A stretch of 60,926 bases of DNA from an uncultured Clostridium sp. (GCA_946497695.1 CAMMLJ010000009.1:1-60926), one strand, 5' to 3'. Positions 34,559 through 44,349 are shown, counted from the stretch's first letter. Program-made: numbers and translations. The notes: a model not told the origin generated them from the sequence alone.

Positions 34559-35721
34559 TAAATATATGATGTTTCAACTTTTATAACTGCAAAATATTTA
34601 TTATCTTTTTCATGTATTTTTTGTTGAACATTTTTTATAATTTCTTCTTTATCATATTCTTTATCTCTTGGAACCACTAAATCAAAAATCAAGTTAATTC
34701 TTTTCTCTCCGTCTGTCATTCTAAAATCATGTATAGAAAACTCTGAATTTAACTCTTTTACTATTTTTTCTGTAAAATCTCTCATATCTTTTATTTCTTT
34801 ATTATCTACAACTATTGGATCCATATGTATTGTTGTAATACAATTAAATTTTTCAAATAAATCTTGTTCCATTTGATCAATTATATCATGAACTTTACAT
34901 ATATCTCCATCTGCTGGCACTTCTGCATGAAAAGAAACAATTTTTCTTCCTGGACCATAATCATGAACCATAATATCATGTATTCCGGAAATCATATCAT
35001 ATTTTTTAGCTTCTTCTTCTATATCGCTTATAAATTCAGGATCTGGCTTCATTCCCAATAATAAGTCTACTGTTTCTTTAATTGCTTTATATCCCGTAAA
35101 TAGGATAAATACAGAAACTATTAAACTTGCATAACCATCTATTGATATTCCACATAATTTAGCAACAACTGCTGATATTAAAACAACTAATGTAGATATA
35201 GAATCTGAAATACTATCATATGCATTTCCTTTAATAGCATTAGAATCTATTATTTTAGCAATCTTTTTATAAAATAAAAATAACCATAATTTTGTAATTA
35301 CTGCTATAACTAATATTATAATCGTAACATTATTAATTGCAGGAAGTTCTGGATTGATTATCTTGTCTACTGAACTTTTTAATAACTCAAATCCAACCAT
35401 TAAAATAATTATATCAACTATAAATGCCGTTATATATTCCATTCTACCATGTCCCCAAGGATGGTCTTTGTCTATTTTCTTTTGTGATATTTTGAATCCT
35501 ATCATTGTTACTACTGAAGATCCAACATCTGTAATATTATTTAATGCATCAGATACAATAGAAATTGAATTTGCAATTATTCCTATAACAAGTTTTACTA
35601 TTGAAAGCAAAATATTAACTACTATACCTGTAGCACTTGAAAGCATTCCATACTTTCCTCTTGTTTCTAATTTGCCAACATCTTTATCTTTTATGAATAA
35701 TTTTATTAATAAATTTGTCAT
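34558..35721 (-). CDS. Cation diffusion facilitator (CDF) transporter
   Basis: About 387 residues with the CDF fold: LLSIVKLVIGIIANSISIVSDALNNITDVGSSVVTMIG (the metal-site helix with SxxxDxxxNxxD), DHPWGHGRMEY after it, a second GNAYDSISDSISTLVVLI metal-site helix, and a cytoplasmic C-terminal domain with HDIMVHDYGPGRKIVSFHAEVP. It exports divalent metal (Zn/Fe/Mn) by proton exchange. GGAGG precedes ATG at 35721, chosen over an in-frame codon five residues upstream. It is a single gene with its own terminator. Confidence 0.92.
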   Translation of the reverse strand: MTNLLIKLFIKDKDVGKLETRGKYGMLSSATGIVVNILLSIVKLVIGIIANSISIVSDALNNITDVGSSVVTMIGFKISQKKIDKDHPWGHGRMEYITAFIVDIIILMVGFELLKSSVDKIINPELPAINNVTIIILVIAVITKLWLFLFYKKIAKIIDSNAIKGNAYDSISDSISTLVVLISAVVAKLCGISIDGYASLIVSVFILFTGYKAIKETVDLLLGMKPDPEFISDIEEEAKKYDMISGIHDIMVHDYGPGRKIVSFHAEVPADGDICKVHDIIDQMEQDLFEKFNCITTIHMDPIVVDNKEIKDMRDFTEKIVKELNSEFSIHDFRMTDGEKRINLIFDLVVPRDKEYDKEEIIKNVQQKIHEKDNKYFAVIKVETSYI

Positions 35722-35819
35722 TTTGTTTACCTCCATTTTTGTGCTAAATAGTTATACCATATTTTATTTTTTTATACAAGAATTTATTAATTAAAGTTTA
35801 ATAAAATACGCATAAAAAC

Positions 35820-35842
35820 CGCTGTTATTTTAAATAACAGCG
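35820..35842 (-). terminator. Palindromic terminator
   Basis: CGCTGTTATTT and AAATAACAGCG around a single T. It lies 22 nt after the TAA at 35865 that closes the extended frame of the gene at 35928, which supports the longer reading. Confidence 0.6.
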
Positions 35843-35927
35843 ACTATATTTAAATTTTATATCTTTAAAATCTTGCACCACTATAAGGACTATCTAAGTC
35901 ATGTAATTCTTTATTTAATTGTTCTCT

Positions 35928-36521
35928 TCATGCTTCTTTTGCTTTTTCTGTTCTTTGTCTTGCTTGATATTTTGTTCTTTCTTGACGTACAGCAGGCATA
36001 TTATGAACATAGGTTCCTGTAAAATTATCAAATACTTTTTTAAAACTTCCATCTGCCTTAACTTCTATTCCACCAACATAATTACCACATGGTACATCTG
36101 GATTATCTATTAAACCTCTTTCATGATATGCGCGTACTCTATTTTTATTTAATAGTCCTTTCATTACCCAGCTAACATATTCATCATTCGTTCTTAAAAG
36201 ATTTGGTTCAACTGCCATTCTTACAGTAAGACCTATATGTCTTGAATCATTACCGTCAAGCATTATTGCATCTTTTTGATTATACCAACTAACTTTTCCA
36301 GTATAAACTCTATATCCATTTATATTTTCTGGTATTGTTTCTAAGACTAATCTTGTAGTATCATAATCTTTTTTAAAGTCTGGTTTTTCTATATAATCTA
36401 TTTGTAATTTTCCATCATCTGTTATTTCTCTTAAAATGTGTTCACTTGAATAATAAGGTTCTGGCTTGTCATAATGTATTACCTTTGGAGTCTTCTTTCT
36501 AAATATATCTAAAAATCCCAT
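35928..36521 (-). CDS. HIRAN-like/unknown protein (in-frame TGA; frame continues to 35865)
   Basis: About 197 residues from ATG 36521 (AAGGAG upstream): MGFLDIFRKKTPKVIHYDK, then LVLETIPENINGYRVYTGKVSWYNQKDAIMLDG, HIGLTVRMAVEPNLL and GNYVGGIEVKADGSFKKVF. I do not know the family. At 35928 a TGA follows EKAKEA, but the frame continues for 20 codons (REQLNKELHDLDSPYSGARF) to TAA at 35865, near a terminator. The extension is strongly protein-like and a tryptophan would fit at the TGA, so a TGG-to-TGA change, read-through or base error is likely. Confidence 0.7.
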   Translation of the reverse strand: MGFLDIFRKKTPKVIHYDKPEPYYSSEHILREITDDGKLQIDYIEKPDFKKDYDTTRLVLETIPENINGYRVYTGKVSWYNQKDAIMLDGNDSRHIGLTVRMAVEPNLLRTNDEYVSWVMKGLLNKNRVRAYHERGLIDNPDVPCGNYVGGIEVKADGSFKKVFDNFTGTYVHNMPAVRQERTKYQARQRTEKAKEA

Positions 36522-36601
36522 AAATATCACTCCTTATATACCCCTAATTATAACATATTATGGTAACTTTTTCAAATTTAGATTAGCTCAAGTCTTTTTC
36601 T

Positions 36602-37132
36602 TTATAAATTATATTTCTTTCTATTTTCTTTTGTTGCAAACCCAGCTTTATCTGTAACTCTATTTAATAATGTAAATCCATCTAAATGATCACATTCATG
36701 TTGAATTAGTCTAGCAAAAAATCCATGTATTTCCCTTTCTATTTTTTCTCCTTGCTCATTGTAATATTGTAAGTTAATTTTTTTAAATCTTTCTACTTTT
36801 CCAGCAATTGAAGGTACACTTAAGCAGGCTTCAAATTGTATATCAGTATCATTTGCTGATTTCTCCCATTTTGGATTTATCATAGCAGTTAATGGTATAT
36901 CTTCTGCATCATTATATCTTACATTCTCTTTTTTTGCTCCAACTACTATAATTCTTTTACTAATTCCAATTTGTGGTGCAGCAATACCTAATCCTACTCC
37001 ATCTTCAAGAGTTGCTTTTAAATCATCTATAATGTCTAATATATCATTATTTATATTCGTTATATCAACTTCTTCTGATATTTTATTAAGTACTGGATTT
37101 CCTACTTCTCTTACTTTTATTATTTTTCCCAT
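36602..37132 (-). CDS. def: Peptide deformylase
   Basis: A 176-residue metalloprotein that removes the N-formyl group from new proteins. The three family motifs are present: GLGIAAPQIG (48-57), EACLS (101-105, metal ligand Cys103; EGCLS in most family members) and QHECDHLDG (144-152, ligands His145 and His149, catalytic Glu146). AAAGGAG precedes ATG. It is not followed by fmt here, so it is a stand-alone copy. Confidence 0.95.
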   Translation of the reverse strand: MGKIIKVREVGNPVLNKISEEVDITNINNDILDIIDDLKATLEDGVGLGIAAPQIGISKRIIVVGAKKENVRYNDAEDIPLTAMINPKWEKSANDTDIQFEACLSVPSIAGKVERFKKINLQYYNEQGEKIEREIHGFFARLIQHECDHLDGFTLLNRVTDKAGFATKENRKKYNL

Positions 37133-37229
37133 AGTTTTTCTCCTTTAATTCTATTTATTAGATTATATCATTTTCATTTTAAAATGCAAAGAACGGTATT
37201 GCTTCATCTTACAACACCGTTCCTCGCTT

Positions 37230-37547
37230 TTAATACAGATGACCTTCGATAGAATCCCCTTCAAGCATCCATGCCAAATGTGGATACATAAAAAGCTCGC
37301 TGTCTTTAAAAGGCATAGCGCCCTGAAACTCTTCGTAATCATCTCCTGTGTCAATATCTGAGATAATCCATCTTTTGTTTTTATCTAATCTCATTTTACG
37401 TACAACCGGTCCAGCAGGATTTGGGAAAGCATAAGGAGTAAAAAACCAAAATCCTTCTTTGCCTTCCAATAATTCCGGTTTGTTTAATAATTCTTTAAGT
37501 GTCACAGTTGGTGCACTTAAAATTGCTTCAACTTTCTCTGTTTTCAT
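37230..37547 (-). CDS. Unknown small protein
   Basis: A 105-residue protein starting MKTEKVEAILSAPTVTLKELLNKPEL; AGGAGG precedes this ATG. It has an aromatic, proline-rich part (GFWFFTPYAFPNPAGPVV) and no membrane helix. I do not recognise it. Base composition is less AT-rich than the neighbours. Confidence 0.6.
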   Translation of the reverse strand: MKTEKVEAILSAPTVTLKELLNKPELLEGKEGFWFFTPYAFPNPAGPVVRKMRLDKNKRWIISDIDTGDDYEEFQGAMPFKDSELFMYPHLAWMLEGDSIEGHLY

Positions 37548-37658
37548 TTTTTTTCCTCCTAATTTTATCATGAAAACTACTTTATATTACAATTAATAAT
37601 TTAATTCACAATATAAATTATGTAAAATACAAATAAGTAATGCAGATATAACCAACTG

Positions 37659-38537
37659 TTATACCTGCAAAAACTCATTTTTCATTATTTTAATTAAATC
37701 TTTTAATTCTTTAAACTTATTTTCTTTATTTATATATATTCCAAATTCCATTGGTTCAAACTCAAAATCTGTATTTAAGATGGCTAATTTATTTTCTTTT
37801 AATTCATCTTTTATGTATTCTTTTGTTATTAGTCCAATACTATCTTCAGTTTTTAGAATTCCAAGCATTGTTGTATATGTAATATTTTTAATATTTTCCA
37901 TACCATCTGTTAGGTTTAATTCTTTCATTAAATTTATAGTGGTAATTGATGTTCTCTTTGGAGTATATATCTTCTCTTTTGATAACTGCTCTTTATTAAA
38001 AACCTTATCTTTATATTTTGAATTCGTATTAATTACAAATATATCATGCAATAAGCCTAATTTAATAAATTCAATCTTGTTTGTATTATATACACTTTCA
38101 TCGACCTTTTTAGAAAGTACAATGTCCAGTTTTTGATTTTCTAGCATATTTAACATATCATTAAATGTTTCATTCGTTACTTCTATTTGACTAGTTGGAT
38201 TTAGCTTATAATATTCTGCAATACATTTTCCAAACATTCTACTAAGCATTGTAACATGTGAACCTAAACGTATATTTCTAATACTAGTAAATTTTCTTTC
38301 GGCATTATATATTTTTATTATAGGCTCTTCTACCTCACTAAATAATTCTCTACCTTTATCTGTTAACTCCATCCCATATTTGTTTCTTTTAAATAAAGTA
38401 ACACCTAATTGTTCTTCCAAATTCTTTATATGCTTTGTTACTGCTGGTTGAGATATATTTAGTTTTTCACTTGCTTTAGTTATATTTCCTTCTTTTGCCA
38501 CAAAAACAAATATTTTATATAATTCTAAATTAATCAT
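37659..38537 (-). CDS. LysR-family transcription regulator
   Basis: About 292 residues from ATG 38537. The N-terminal winged HTH is MINLELYKIFVFVAKEGNITKASEKLNISQPAVTKHIKNLEEQLGVTLFKR, typical for LysR. The C-terminal part is the periplasmic-binding-like effector domain. Its ATG overlaps the TGA of the upstream Rsm22 gene (ATATGATT), so TGA serves as a true stop there and the two genes are translationally coupled. The regulated genes are not evident. Confidence 0.93.
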   Translation of the reverse strand: MINLELYKIFVFVAKEGNITKASEKLNISQPAVTKHIKNLEEQLGVTLFKRNKYGMELTDKGRELFSEVEEPIIKIYNAERKFTSIRNIRLGSHVTMLSRMFGKCIAEYYKLNPTSQIEVTNETFNDMLNMLENQKLDIVLSKKVDESVYNTNKIEFIKLGLLHDIFVINTNSKYKDKVFNKEQLSKEKIYTPKRTSITTINLMKELNLTDGMENIKNITYTTMLGILKTEDSIGLITKEYIKDELKENKLAILNTDFEFEPMEFGIYINKENKFKELKDLIKIMKNEFLQV

Positions 38538-39478
38538 ATCAAATCCCCACACTTTAATTTTTTTACTCGCTTAAATAAATCTTTTTCTTTCTTTGTTATT
38601 GTTTTCTCTTCTATATTTCCATTGTTGCATAATTTAACTTTTATAAAGCCACTAGAAATGTTAGGATGTCTTAATATTCTAGCAGCACTATTATCTATTT
38701 TCTCTCTCGAAATTGCTATATAAGAAAATTTTTCGTCTTCATATGGTACATCTGCATCTTTTACAAATTTATGAACTTTACTTCGTTCTACTCTAACAAT
38801 AGAATGGCACCAATCATCTGCTGGCAAATTACATTCTGCTTGACAAGTACATGGTGCTATTATATTCAAGTTGCTTTCTAGCGCTAATCTTTGTACTCTT
38901 CTTATATTATTAAACCCTTCAGGAGTTCCTGGTTCTATAAATATAGCTAACTTATTAAAAGTTTCTAAGATATCTTTTATTACTTTTTCTCTGCTAGCTT
39001 CTTTAAGCTCATTTATCATATACGAAGTTATTACTAAATCCGCTTTATCAGTAATATTGCTATGAACTATATCTTGATTTTTCCAATTTATATTGTTATG
39101 ACCTTGCAATAATTTTTTAGCCATATTCTCCATTTCTTTTTCACGCTCTATACAAATGATTTCTTCTACATTTATATTGCTAAGTACAGCCCATTCACCC
39201 GCTCCAGTTCCTGAACCTATATCTAATACTGTTTTTATAGTAGGATTATATATATCTAAAGTTTCTTCTAGTGCTTTATTTATTGCCCCAAAAGTAGCAG
39301 GCATCCTAATAATAGAATAAGCCAGAACCTCTAAATTTTTATTCAATAAACTTTGTCCTGTTCTTTTAGCATTCATATATCTATCACTTAAAATTCTTGC
39401 AGTATCTCTTAATTCTGTTAGACTTATATTCTTTATTTCCTTTTCTATTTTTTCTTCTAATTCATTCGGTATTCTCAT
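38534..39478 (-). CDS. Rsm22-family ribosomal methyltransferase-like protein
   Basis: A 314-residue protein. SAM motif I is VLDIGSGTGAGEWAVL (about 84-99). A cysteine cluster, IAPCTCQAECNLPADDWCH, matches the metal/Fe-S site of the Rsm22 family (mitochondrial ribosome small-subunit assembly and its bacterial relatives). SRYMNAKRTGQ-like and ILRHPNISSGFIKVKLC segments also fit. GGAGGAATA precedes ATG. It is coupled to the LysR gene. Confidence 0.85.
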   Translation of the reverse strand: MRIPNELEEKIEKEIKNISLTELRDTARILSDRYMNAKRTGQSLLNKNLEVLAYSIIRMPATFGAINKALEETLDIYNPTIKTVLDIGSGTGAGEWAVLSNINVEEIICIEREKEMENMAKKLLQGHNNINWKNQDIVHSNITDKADLVITSYMINELKEASREKVIKDILETFNKLAIFIEPGTPEGFNNIRRVQRLALESNLNIIAPCTCQAECNLPADDWCHSIVRVERSKVHKFVKDADVPYEDEKFSYIAISREKIDNSAARILRHPNISSGFIKVKLCNNGNIEEKTITKKEKDLFKRVKKLKCGDLI

Positions 39479-39531
39479 TATTCCTCCAATTTTTGAACTT
39501 TAGTAATGGAGCTTAAAGTTCATTTTTTATG

Positions 39532-40164
39532 TTACCTTTTTGAACTTTTAGGACCATCCCCTAAGTTCAAACTTGATAGAATAAATTTTATTACTTCATC
39601 ATCTTTTGCATCTTTATTTTTGTATTCATCTTTTTCTTCTCTAGTTAAATCCACAAAATATTTGCCCGTATCTGGCAATATGCTTATAGAATCTAAAGGA
39701 TATCCCTCATTTAAAATTGGTGATGGCTTGCCTACAAAATAAAAATCCCCCTTTGACCATGTAAAAGTTTTCACATCTTTTCCATCATATATTGCCATTC
39801 CATAAACCCATTTAGCTTTTAAATTCTTACCATATTTTTTTACTAACCCAGTATAGTATTCTATCATTTCTTCATCTGATAATCGTTTTCCATGTACTCT
39901 TCTTACATGAGTTCCTGGTTGATCTACTTCATCTATATCCTCTATAAAAAGGCTATTATCCATTCCAATTGTTGGTACTTTTGTAAATTCATAATATCCT
40001 TTGGCTTTTATAATAGCATTTTCTATGGAATTTTTTCCGTTTTCTTCTACAGAATCTGCTATATTTAAGTCTGATAATGTTTTTAATTCTATTCCATTTT
40101 CTTCTAATTTATTAGCATATATTTTTACTTTAGCTGGATTATTTGTTGCAAATAATACTTCCAT
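39532..40164 (-). CDS. RdgB/HAM1-like nucleotide pyrophosphatase
   Basis: A 210-residue protein of the Ham1 fold: MEVLFATNNPAKVKIYANKLEENGI at the start (T/SxNxxK motif), DSVEENGKNSIENAIIKAKGYYE, PTIGMDNSLFIEDI (in place of ADDSGL), and NEGYPLDSISILPDTGKYFVDLTREEKDEYKNKD (substrate-site aspartates and the final KxxR-like segment altered). It should remove non-canonical purine triphosphates such as ITP/XTP. The changed ADDSG box suggests a divergent subfamily. GAGGAACAA precedes ATG. Confidence 0.8.
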   Translation of the reverse strand: MEVLFATNNPAKVKIYANKLEENGIELKTLSDLNIADSVEENGKNSIENAIIKAKGYYEFTKVPTIGMDNSLFIEDIDEVDQPGTHVRRVHGKRLSDEEMIEYYTGLVKKYGKNLKAKWVYGMAIYDGKDVKTFTWSKGDFYFVGKPSPILNEGYPLDSISILPDTGKYFVDLTREEKDEYKNKDAKDDEVIKFILSSLNLGDGPKSSKR

Positions 40165-40177
40165 TTGTTCCTCCTTC

Positions 40178-40195
40178 GGGATTTAGGGACGTTCC
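40178..40195 (+). repeat. Dispersed repeat, divergent copy
   Basis: GGGATTTAGGGACGTTCC, followed by TTTTTTCCC. It is a rearranged relative of the 19-bp repeat, just upstream of the RdgB-like gene. Confidence 0.55.
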
Positions 40196-40243
40196 TTTTT
40201 TCCCTCTTTTTATTCTAATATTTTTCATTTTAATTTTGCCTAT

Positions 40244-40633
40244 TTAATAATTCCATATTCCTAAATGTCCCTTTGCTTGTATTGGATCTATTTCTCTTAT
40301 ATCTTTTAATACCCAAGCATATCTACCAACAGCATATTCTCCACACCTATATTCTGTTGGATTTTCGGTTTTTATTTTATTTATAAATTCTTCATCCATA
40401 TAAATACAATCTACTAAATTACATTTTGCAATTATATATCCATATTTTATATTTTTATCTTTTAATAACGTAACTAGTTCTTGTATTCTCACATCTTTCT
40501 TGGGAATTCTTTTTAAACTGGTATGAATGTATAACTCTCCTCTATAATTTGTCTTCCAACTTCTTGTTTCGATATATTTTACTTTTTCTTTAATTAAGCT
40601 TCCCCATGGCTCCATTAGTGATAAAACTTTCAT
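40244..40633 (-). CDS. ASCH-domain protein
   Basis: A 129-residue protein with the ASCH layout: MKVLSLMEPWGSLIKEKVKYIETRSWKTNYRGELYIHTS, the first strand-turn with the WGSLI and ETRSW motifs, then YAVGRYAWVLKDIREIDPIQAKGHLGIWNY. ASCH domains bind RNA or modified nucleotides; some cut N4-acetylcytidine. The substrate is unknown here. AGGAGG precedes ATG. The 19-bp repeat lies 31 nt upstream of its start, on the 3' side of the queuosine gene. Confidence 0.85.
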   Translation of the reverse strand: MKVLSLMEPWGSLIKEKVKYIETRSWKTNYRGELYIHTSLKRIPKKDVRIQELVTLLKDKNIKYGYIIAKCNLVDCIYMDEEFINKIKTENPTEYRCGEYAVGRYAWVLKDIREIDPIQAKGHLGIWNY

Positions 40634-40664
40634 TTACATCTACCTCCTAATTTATATATCTACA

Positions 40665-40683
40665 GGGATTTAAGGAACGTCCC
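40665..40683 (+). repeat. Dispersed 19-bp repeat, copy 2
   Basis: GGGATTTAAGGAACGTCCC followed by CAAATCCCTACCCAAATCCCT, nearly the same layout as copy 1 at 27083. It lies just after the stop of the queuosine salvage gene on the minus strand. Confidence 0.85.
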
Positions 40684-40714
40684 CAAATCCCTACCCAAAT
40701 CCCTATAATTTTGA

Positions 40715-41641
40715 TTAATAATTTGTAGTTCTTGTTAAATGATATGGTCGTTTTGGTAATTCTTTATTTTTTGACATAAGCCAAATATAATCATTTAGTT
40801 CTATTGCATTTATTTTGTTATTTAATAATTTTTTTATTTCATCTATTACATATATAACCGTTGCACGAATTTCTACTTCATATGTTGAGTTTTCTTTTAT
40901 TTCTATTTTATTATCAACTATATATGCCAATTCTTTATTATATTCTACTAAATTTAATGCTCGTAAGCCCTGGGGTATTTTATAATCACTACATCCTACT
41001 AAATGTGAGTAATCTACTTTTATATTTTCTTTCTTTTCCCTTATATGTAAAATATCTGATGTTAATAATTGTGCTAATTTATAAAAATATATTATTTTGC
41101 CTTGGTATGTTCTTACATCTTTAAAATCTTCAAAATTATCTATTATAAATTTAAATAACTCTTCATCATTTGTTAAGTTATATATATCATTATAAAAGTC
41201 TCCACCGAATCTTTCATTTACAACCTTATTAACACTTTTTATAATTTTAAATCTTTCTTCAAAAAGAGGAATATCAACATTGCCTTTTAGATATTCTTTA
41301 AATTTTTCTTTTGTTAAATTATCAAATGATTTATTTTCTCTTATATAGCTTAGCATTGCATACATAAGTGCCATAGAACCATCTTCTTTTCCATTACTTG
41401 TTTCTATTTGCCATTTTGGAGTTCCCCAAAAAGAAAAGTCTATTGCCTCAAAATATAATAAAAATGTTATTATATTTTCTATATTCTCATCTAATAATTT
41501 GTATGGTGAATTATATAACCAATTTTGTATATTTACATCTTTTATTTGATTAGCAAACTTCTCTATTTCCTTCTTATTTATTTGTATAAATTTTGCATTT
41601 TCTATTACATATTTATTTGATTCTATTATTTTACTTAACAT
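40715..41641 (-). CDS. Queuosine salvage (Qng1/DUF2419) protein
   Basis: About 308 residues from ATG 41641 (AGGAG upstream; an in-frame Met 22 residues earlier lacks one). Motifs of the queuosine 5'-phosphate glycosylase family: FEAIDFSFWGTPKWQIE, a GSMALMYAMLSYI stretch, VDIPLFEERFKII and the end LPKRPYHLTRTTNY. It releases queuine from queuosine nucleotides for reuse. The genome may thus depend on salvage of queuine. Confidence 0.88.
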   Translation of the reverse strand: MLSKIIESNKYVIENAKFIQINKKEIEKFANQIKDVNIQNWLYNSPYKLLDENIENIITFLLYFEAIDFSFWGTPKWQIETSNGKEDGSMALMYAMLSYIRENKSFDNLTKEKFKEYLKGNVDIPLFEERFKIIKSVNKVVNERFGGDFYNDIYNLTNDEELFKFIIDNFEDFKDVRTYQGKIIYFYKLAQLLTSDILHIREKKENIKVDYSHLVGCSDYKIPQGLRALNLVEYNKELAYIVDNKIEIKENSTYEVEIRATVIYVIDEIKKLLNNKINAIELNDYIWLMSKNKELPKRPYHLTRTTNY

Positions 41642-41723
41642 TCTATTTCTCCTTAATGAATTTTCTCTTATCATCAAGTAATTCTTGAATTTATGAAATA
41701 TAAGCACTATTTTCTTTCATTTC

Positions 41724-42245
41724 TTATATTTCTTTAAAATATTCTTTTAATTTTTGTACAGTATTTAAACATTGCTTTACATTTTCACTAGTTGAGTTTA
41801 GTTTCACATATTCACATATATTCTTAATTGCACCTACACCTTTTCCAAACATTTTCTTATATTTTTCATAGCAAGGGAATATCCATACATGCAAATGTTT
41901 TGACCTTTCTTCTTGTACTATTGTTACCTCATTAATTATATTAAGTTCTTTTAACGCCTGTATTATTTTTGAAATATAATCTATTAGTTCATGTCTTTCT
42001 GTTACAGTTAAATCTGCAATTGAATTAACATGTCTTTTAACAGCAATAATTATAAAACCATTTAGTGGTATTTCAGTATCTGCTCCCACTGTAATATATT
42101 CGTCTTCGTATATTAATCCTCCTGGGAGCTCTAGTTCTCCATTGGCTATAGCACAGCTCATACATTTATATTGCCATTTTCTTCCTAAAATATCAATAGC
42201 CTCTTTTGTATTAGCAGCAAGCATATCTTCATTAAAATTATCCAT
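41724..42245 (-). CDS. HIT-family (histidine triad) protein
   Basis: About 173 residues from ATG 42245 (GGAGG upstream). It has CMSCAIANGELELPGGLIYEDEYITVG (CxxC start of HIT proteins), FIIIAVKRHVNSIADLT and the triad-like KHLHVWIFP (H-x-H-x-x). HIT proteins are nucleotide hydrolases or transferases. The triad is partial, so activity is uncertain. Confidence 0.85.
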   Translation of the reverse strand: MDNFNEDMLAANTKEAIDILGRKWQYKCMSCAIANGELELPGGLIYEDEYITVGADTEIPLNGFIIIAVKRHVNSIADLTVTERHELIDYISKIIQALKELNIINEVTIVQEERSKHLHVWIFPCYEKYKKMFGKGVGAIKNICEYVKLNSTSENVKQCLNTVQKLKEYFKEI

Positions 42246-42360
42246 TTTCTCCTCCATAGTTGTGTTTTATCATAAGTTAATTAGAAATGCAATAAGTTTA
42301 TTTTATTTGACTTATATACATAGCCTTATAAACTACTATTACACTCATTAATATATTAAA

Positions 42361-42397
42361 AAGAAACATGATAATTCATTCTTCATCATGTTTCTTT
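42361..42397 (-). terminator. Terminator of polysaccharide deacetylase gene
   Basis: AAGAAACATGAT pairs with ATCATGTTTCTT (42386-42397), flanked by A and T runs, 12 nt after the deacetylase stop. Confidence 0.75.
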
Positions 42398-42408
42398 TAG
42401 ATTGTTCT

Positions 42409-43563
42409 TCAGTTATTCACACCATGCTGGACCGGAATAGTGTCTTCAGTAATTGCTGAAAATACATATCCATTATCATTAGCATAGTCAATAATTTTCT
42501 GCAAAGCATCTGCTGTTGCTTGGTGTCCATATCCATCATGCATTAACACCACATTCTCACGCTTTGGTGCAATTCCTGCTACAAAATTGTCGTAAATTCT
42601 GTCTGCTGTTCTTGCACTACCAGCATCATCAACATCGACATTCCAATCGTAATATGTAAAGTCTTCTTGCTCTACCTTATTGATTGCCTCTGTCATAATT
42701 CCTTCGCAATAATTTTTGCTGATGGTGTTAGATGCTCCTCCAGGGAATCTGATATATGTTGCTGAATAATTGAAATCGTCCAATATCTTATTACGCAACC
42801 CAATAAAATTCTCTGTGATAGCATCCAATGAAGAATATATTGTAGCATAATCATGGGACATCCCATGTAGCCCAAGAGTATGACCCTCCTCAATAATTCT
42901 TTGGACCTTACTCTTGTCTTCTTCTGAATAATCCACAATAAAAAATGTAGCTTTAACATCATTTTCTTTTAGAACATTCAGAACTTCAGTAGTAATATCT
43001 GATGGTCCATCATCAAAAGTTAAATATATTACTCCCGTTGCCTTCAAAATCCTCCGTTTGGCTATAGCTATATTGCCTGATAAGTCAGTCGCAGTATACA
43101 CGAATTCGTATTCCGTTTCGCTTATCTTATGTCTTTCTCGTTTTGCTTTGACCTCCTTATCATAGTTATCGGTTACTACAACTCCTGGGTCTATACTTTC
43201 CAGATTGTTAAAATTATCAACATACAAAGAGCTACCTCCTTGCATATTAATTACTGGGGCTGTCGTATCTACTACATTTACAGTTCTCGTAACAGCTTTT
43301 ATTCCCCATTTATAGGTGATTTTATATTCTCCTACTTTGGAAGTGTCAACTTCACCAATCGTTTTAACAGCCTTGGATAGATCAACACCAAGAAATCGAA
43401 TTGTAGGTTCATCCCTAAATTCAGTTCCTACCTCTATCTCGACATTTTTGTCTTCTACTGACATTGGTAAAACCAGGAATATTACTACTAATAAGAATAT
43501 TAGAAGCCCTACAACACGTCTAATTTTTAACTTTCTCCTCCGTCTTCTTCTTCCTTTAGCCAT
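42409..43563 (-). CDS. Polysaccharide deacetylase with Ig-like domain
   Basis: A 384-residue surface protein. A very basic N-terminus (KGRRRRRRKLKIRR) precedes one membrane helix (VVGLLIFLLVVIFLVLPM). Residues about 35-165 are bacterial Ig-like/DUF5011 (ITYKWGIKAVTRTVNVVDTTAPVI). Residues about 170-375 are the NodB domain: IYLTFDDGPSD (metal Asp), HTLGLHGMSHDYATI (metal His), IRFPGGASN, and VLMHDGYGHQATA. It deacetylates peptidoglycan or another glycan outside the cell. The stop is TGA, with TAA three codons later. GC content is above average for the window. Confidence 0.92.
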   Translation of the reverse strand: MAKGRRRRRRKLKIRRVVGLLIFLLVVIFLVLPMSVEDKNVEIEVGTEFRDEPTIRFLGVDLSKAVKTIGEVDTSKVGEYKITYKWGIKAVTRTVNVVDTTAPVINMQGGSSLYVDNFNNLESIDPGVVVTDNYDKEVKAKRERHKISETEYEFVYTATDLSGNIAIAKRRILKATGVIYLTFDDGPSDITTEVLNVLKENDVKATFFIVDYSEEDKSKVQRIIEEGHTLGLHGMSHDYATIYSSLDAITENFIGLRNKILDDFNYSATYIRFPGGASNTISKNYCEGIMTEAINKVEQEDFTYYDWNVDVDDAGSARTADRIYDNFVAGIAPKRENVVLMHDGYGHQATADALQKIIDYANDNGYVFSAITEDTIPVQHGVNN

Positions 43564-43727
43564 AACTTTTATGCTCCCCTTTCTGCAAACTCATGCTGAA
43601 AATTATACCGTAAGTAACTACTATCCTCCTCTATAAAAAAATATTTTTACAGAACATATCAGCTTCTATTCCGTAAGGAACTATATTTTATCACCATATT
43701 TTTTTAAAGTAAATATTTTTTATCAAA

Positions 43728-44339
43728 CTATATTTTTTCTCCAAATAATATTCCTTTTTTATTTATAATCTCAAATTTACCATCGTCATATGCAAGTTCT
43801 GTCGTAGCTAAATCTTCCATTTTTTCTATCCTTTTATTTACTTTAAGTATATTTTTATAAATACTTCTATATACACCACCATGTGTTACAATAGCTATAG
43901 TGTTCAATTCTTTACTTTTACTTATAATTTCTCTCATTCCCTCTTCTACACGTTTGTCAAATTTATTTATATCTTCTCCACCTAAAAAACTAGTACCTAA
44001 ATAGTAACCCGTATTTTTATATTCTTCCATATTAAAAACATAGCTAAATATATTTTTTGCTTTTTCTTTATTCACCCCAGATAAAATTCCATAAGAATTG
44101 CATTCTCTTATATTGTCTATAATTTCTAAATCTACATTTAATTTTTTATTTAAAATTTTAGCAGATTGATATGCTCTTTTATATGGACTAGTATATATTT
44201 TTTCTATGCCTAAATTTTCAATTTCATATTGTTCTACTTTTTTGATACCATTTTCACTTAAGTCAAAATCAGCAATTCCACCATAGCAATCTTCTATGTC
44301 ATCTATAGATTCACTATGTCTTATTAAATAAATTTTCAT
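43728..44339 (-). CDS. Histidine phosphatase family protein
   Basis: A 203-residue phosphoglycerate-mutase-like phosphatase: IYLIRHSESIDD (catalytic His in RHG-like box, here RHS), IYTSPYKRAYQSA and VTHGGVYRSI. The substrate is unknown. AAGGAG precedes ATG. It starts a long series of small enzyme genes on the minus strand. Confidence 0.88.
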   Translation of the reverse strand: MKIYLIRHSESIDDIEDCYGGIADFDLSENGIKKVEQYEIENLGIEKIYTSPYKRAYQSAKILNKKLNVDLEIIDNIRECNSYGILSGVNKEKAKNIFSYVFNMEEYKNTGYYLGTSFLGGEDINKFDKRVEEGMREIISKSKELNTIAIVTHGGVYRSIYKNILKVNKRIEKMEDLATTELAYDDGKFEIINKKGILFGEKI

Positions 44340-44349
44340 ACTATTCTCC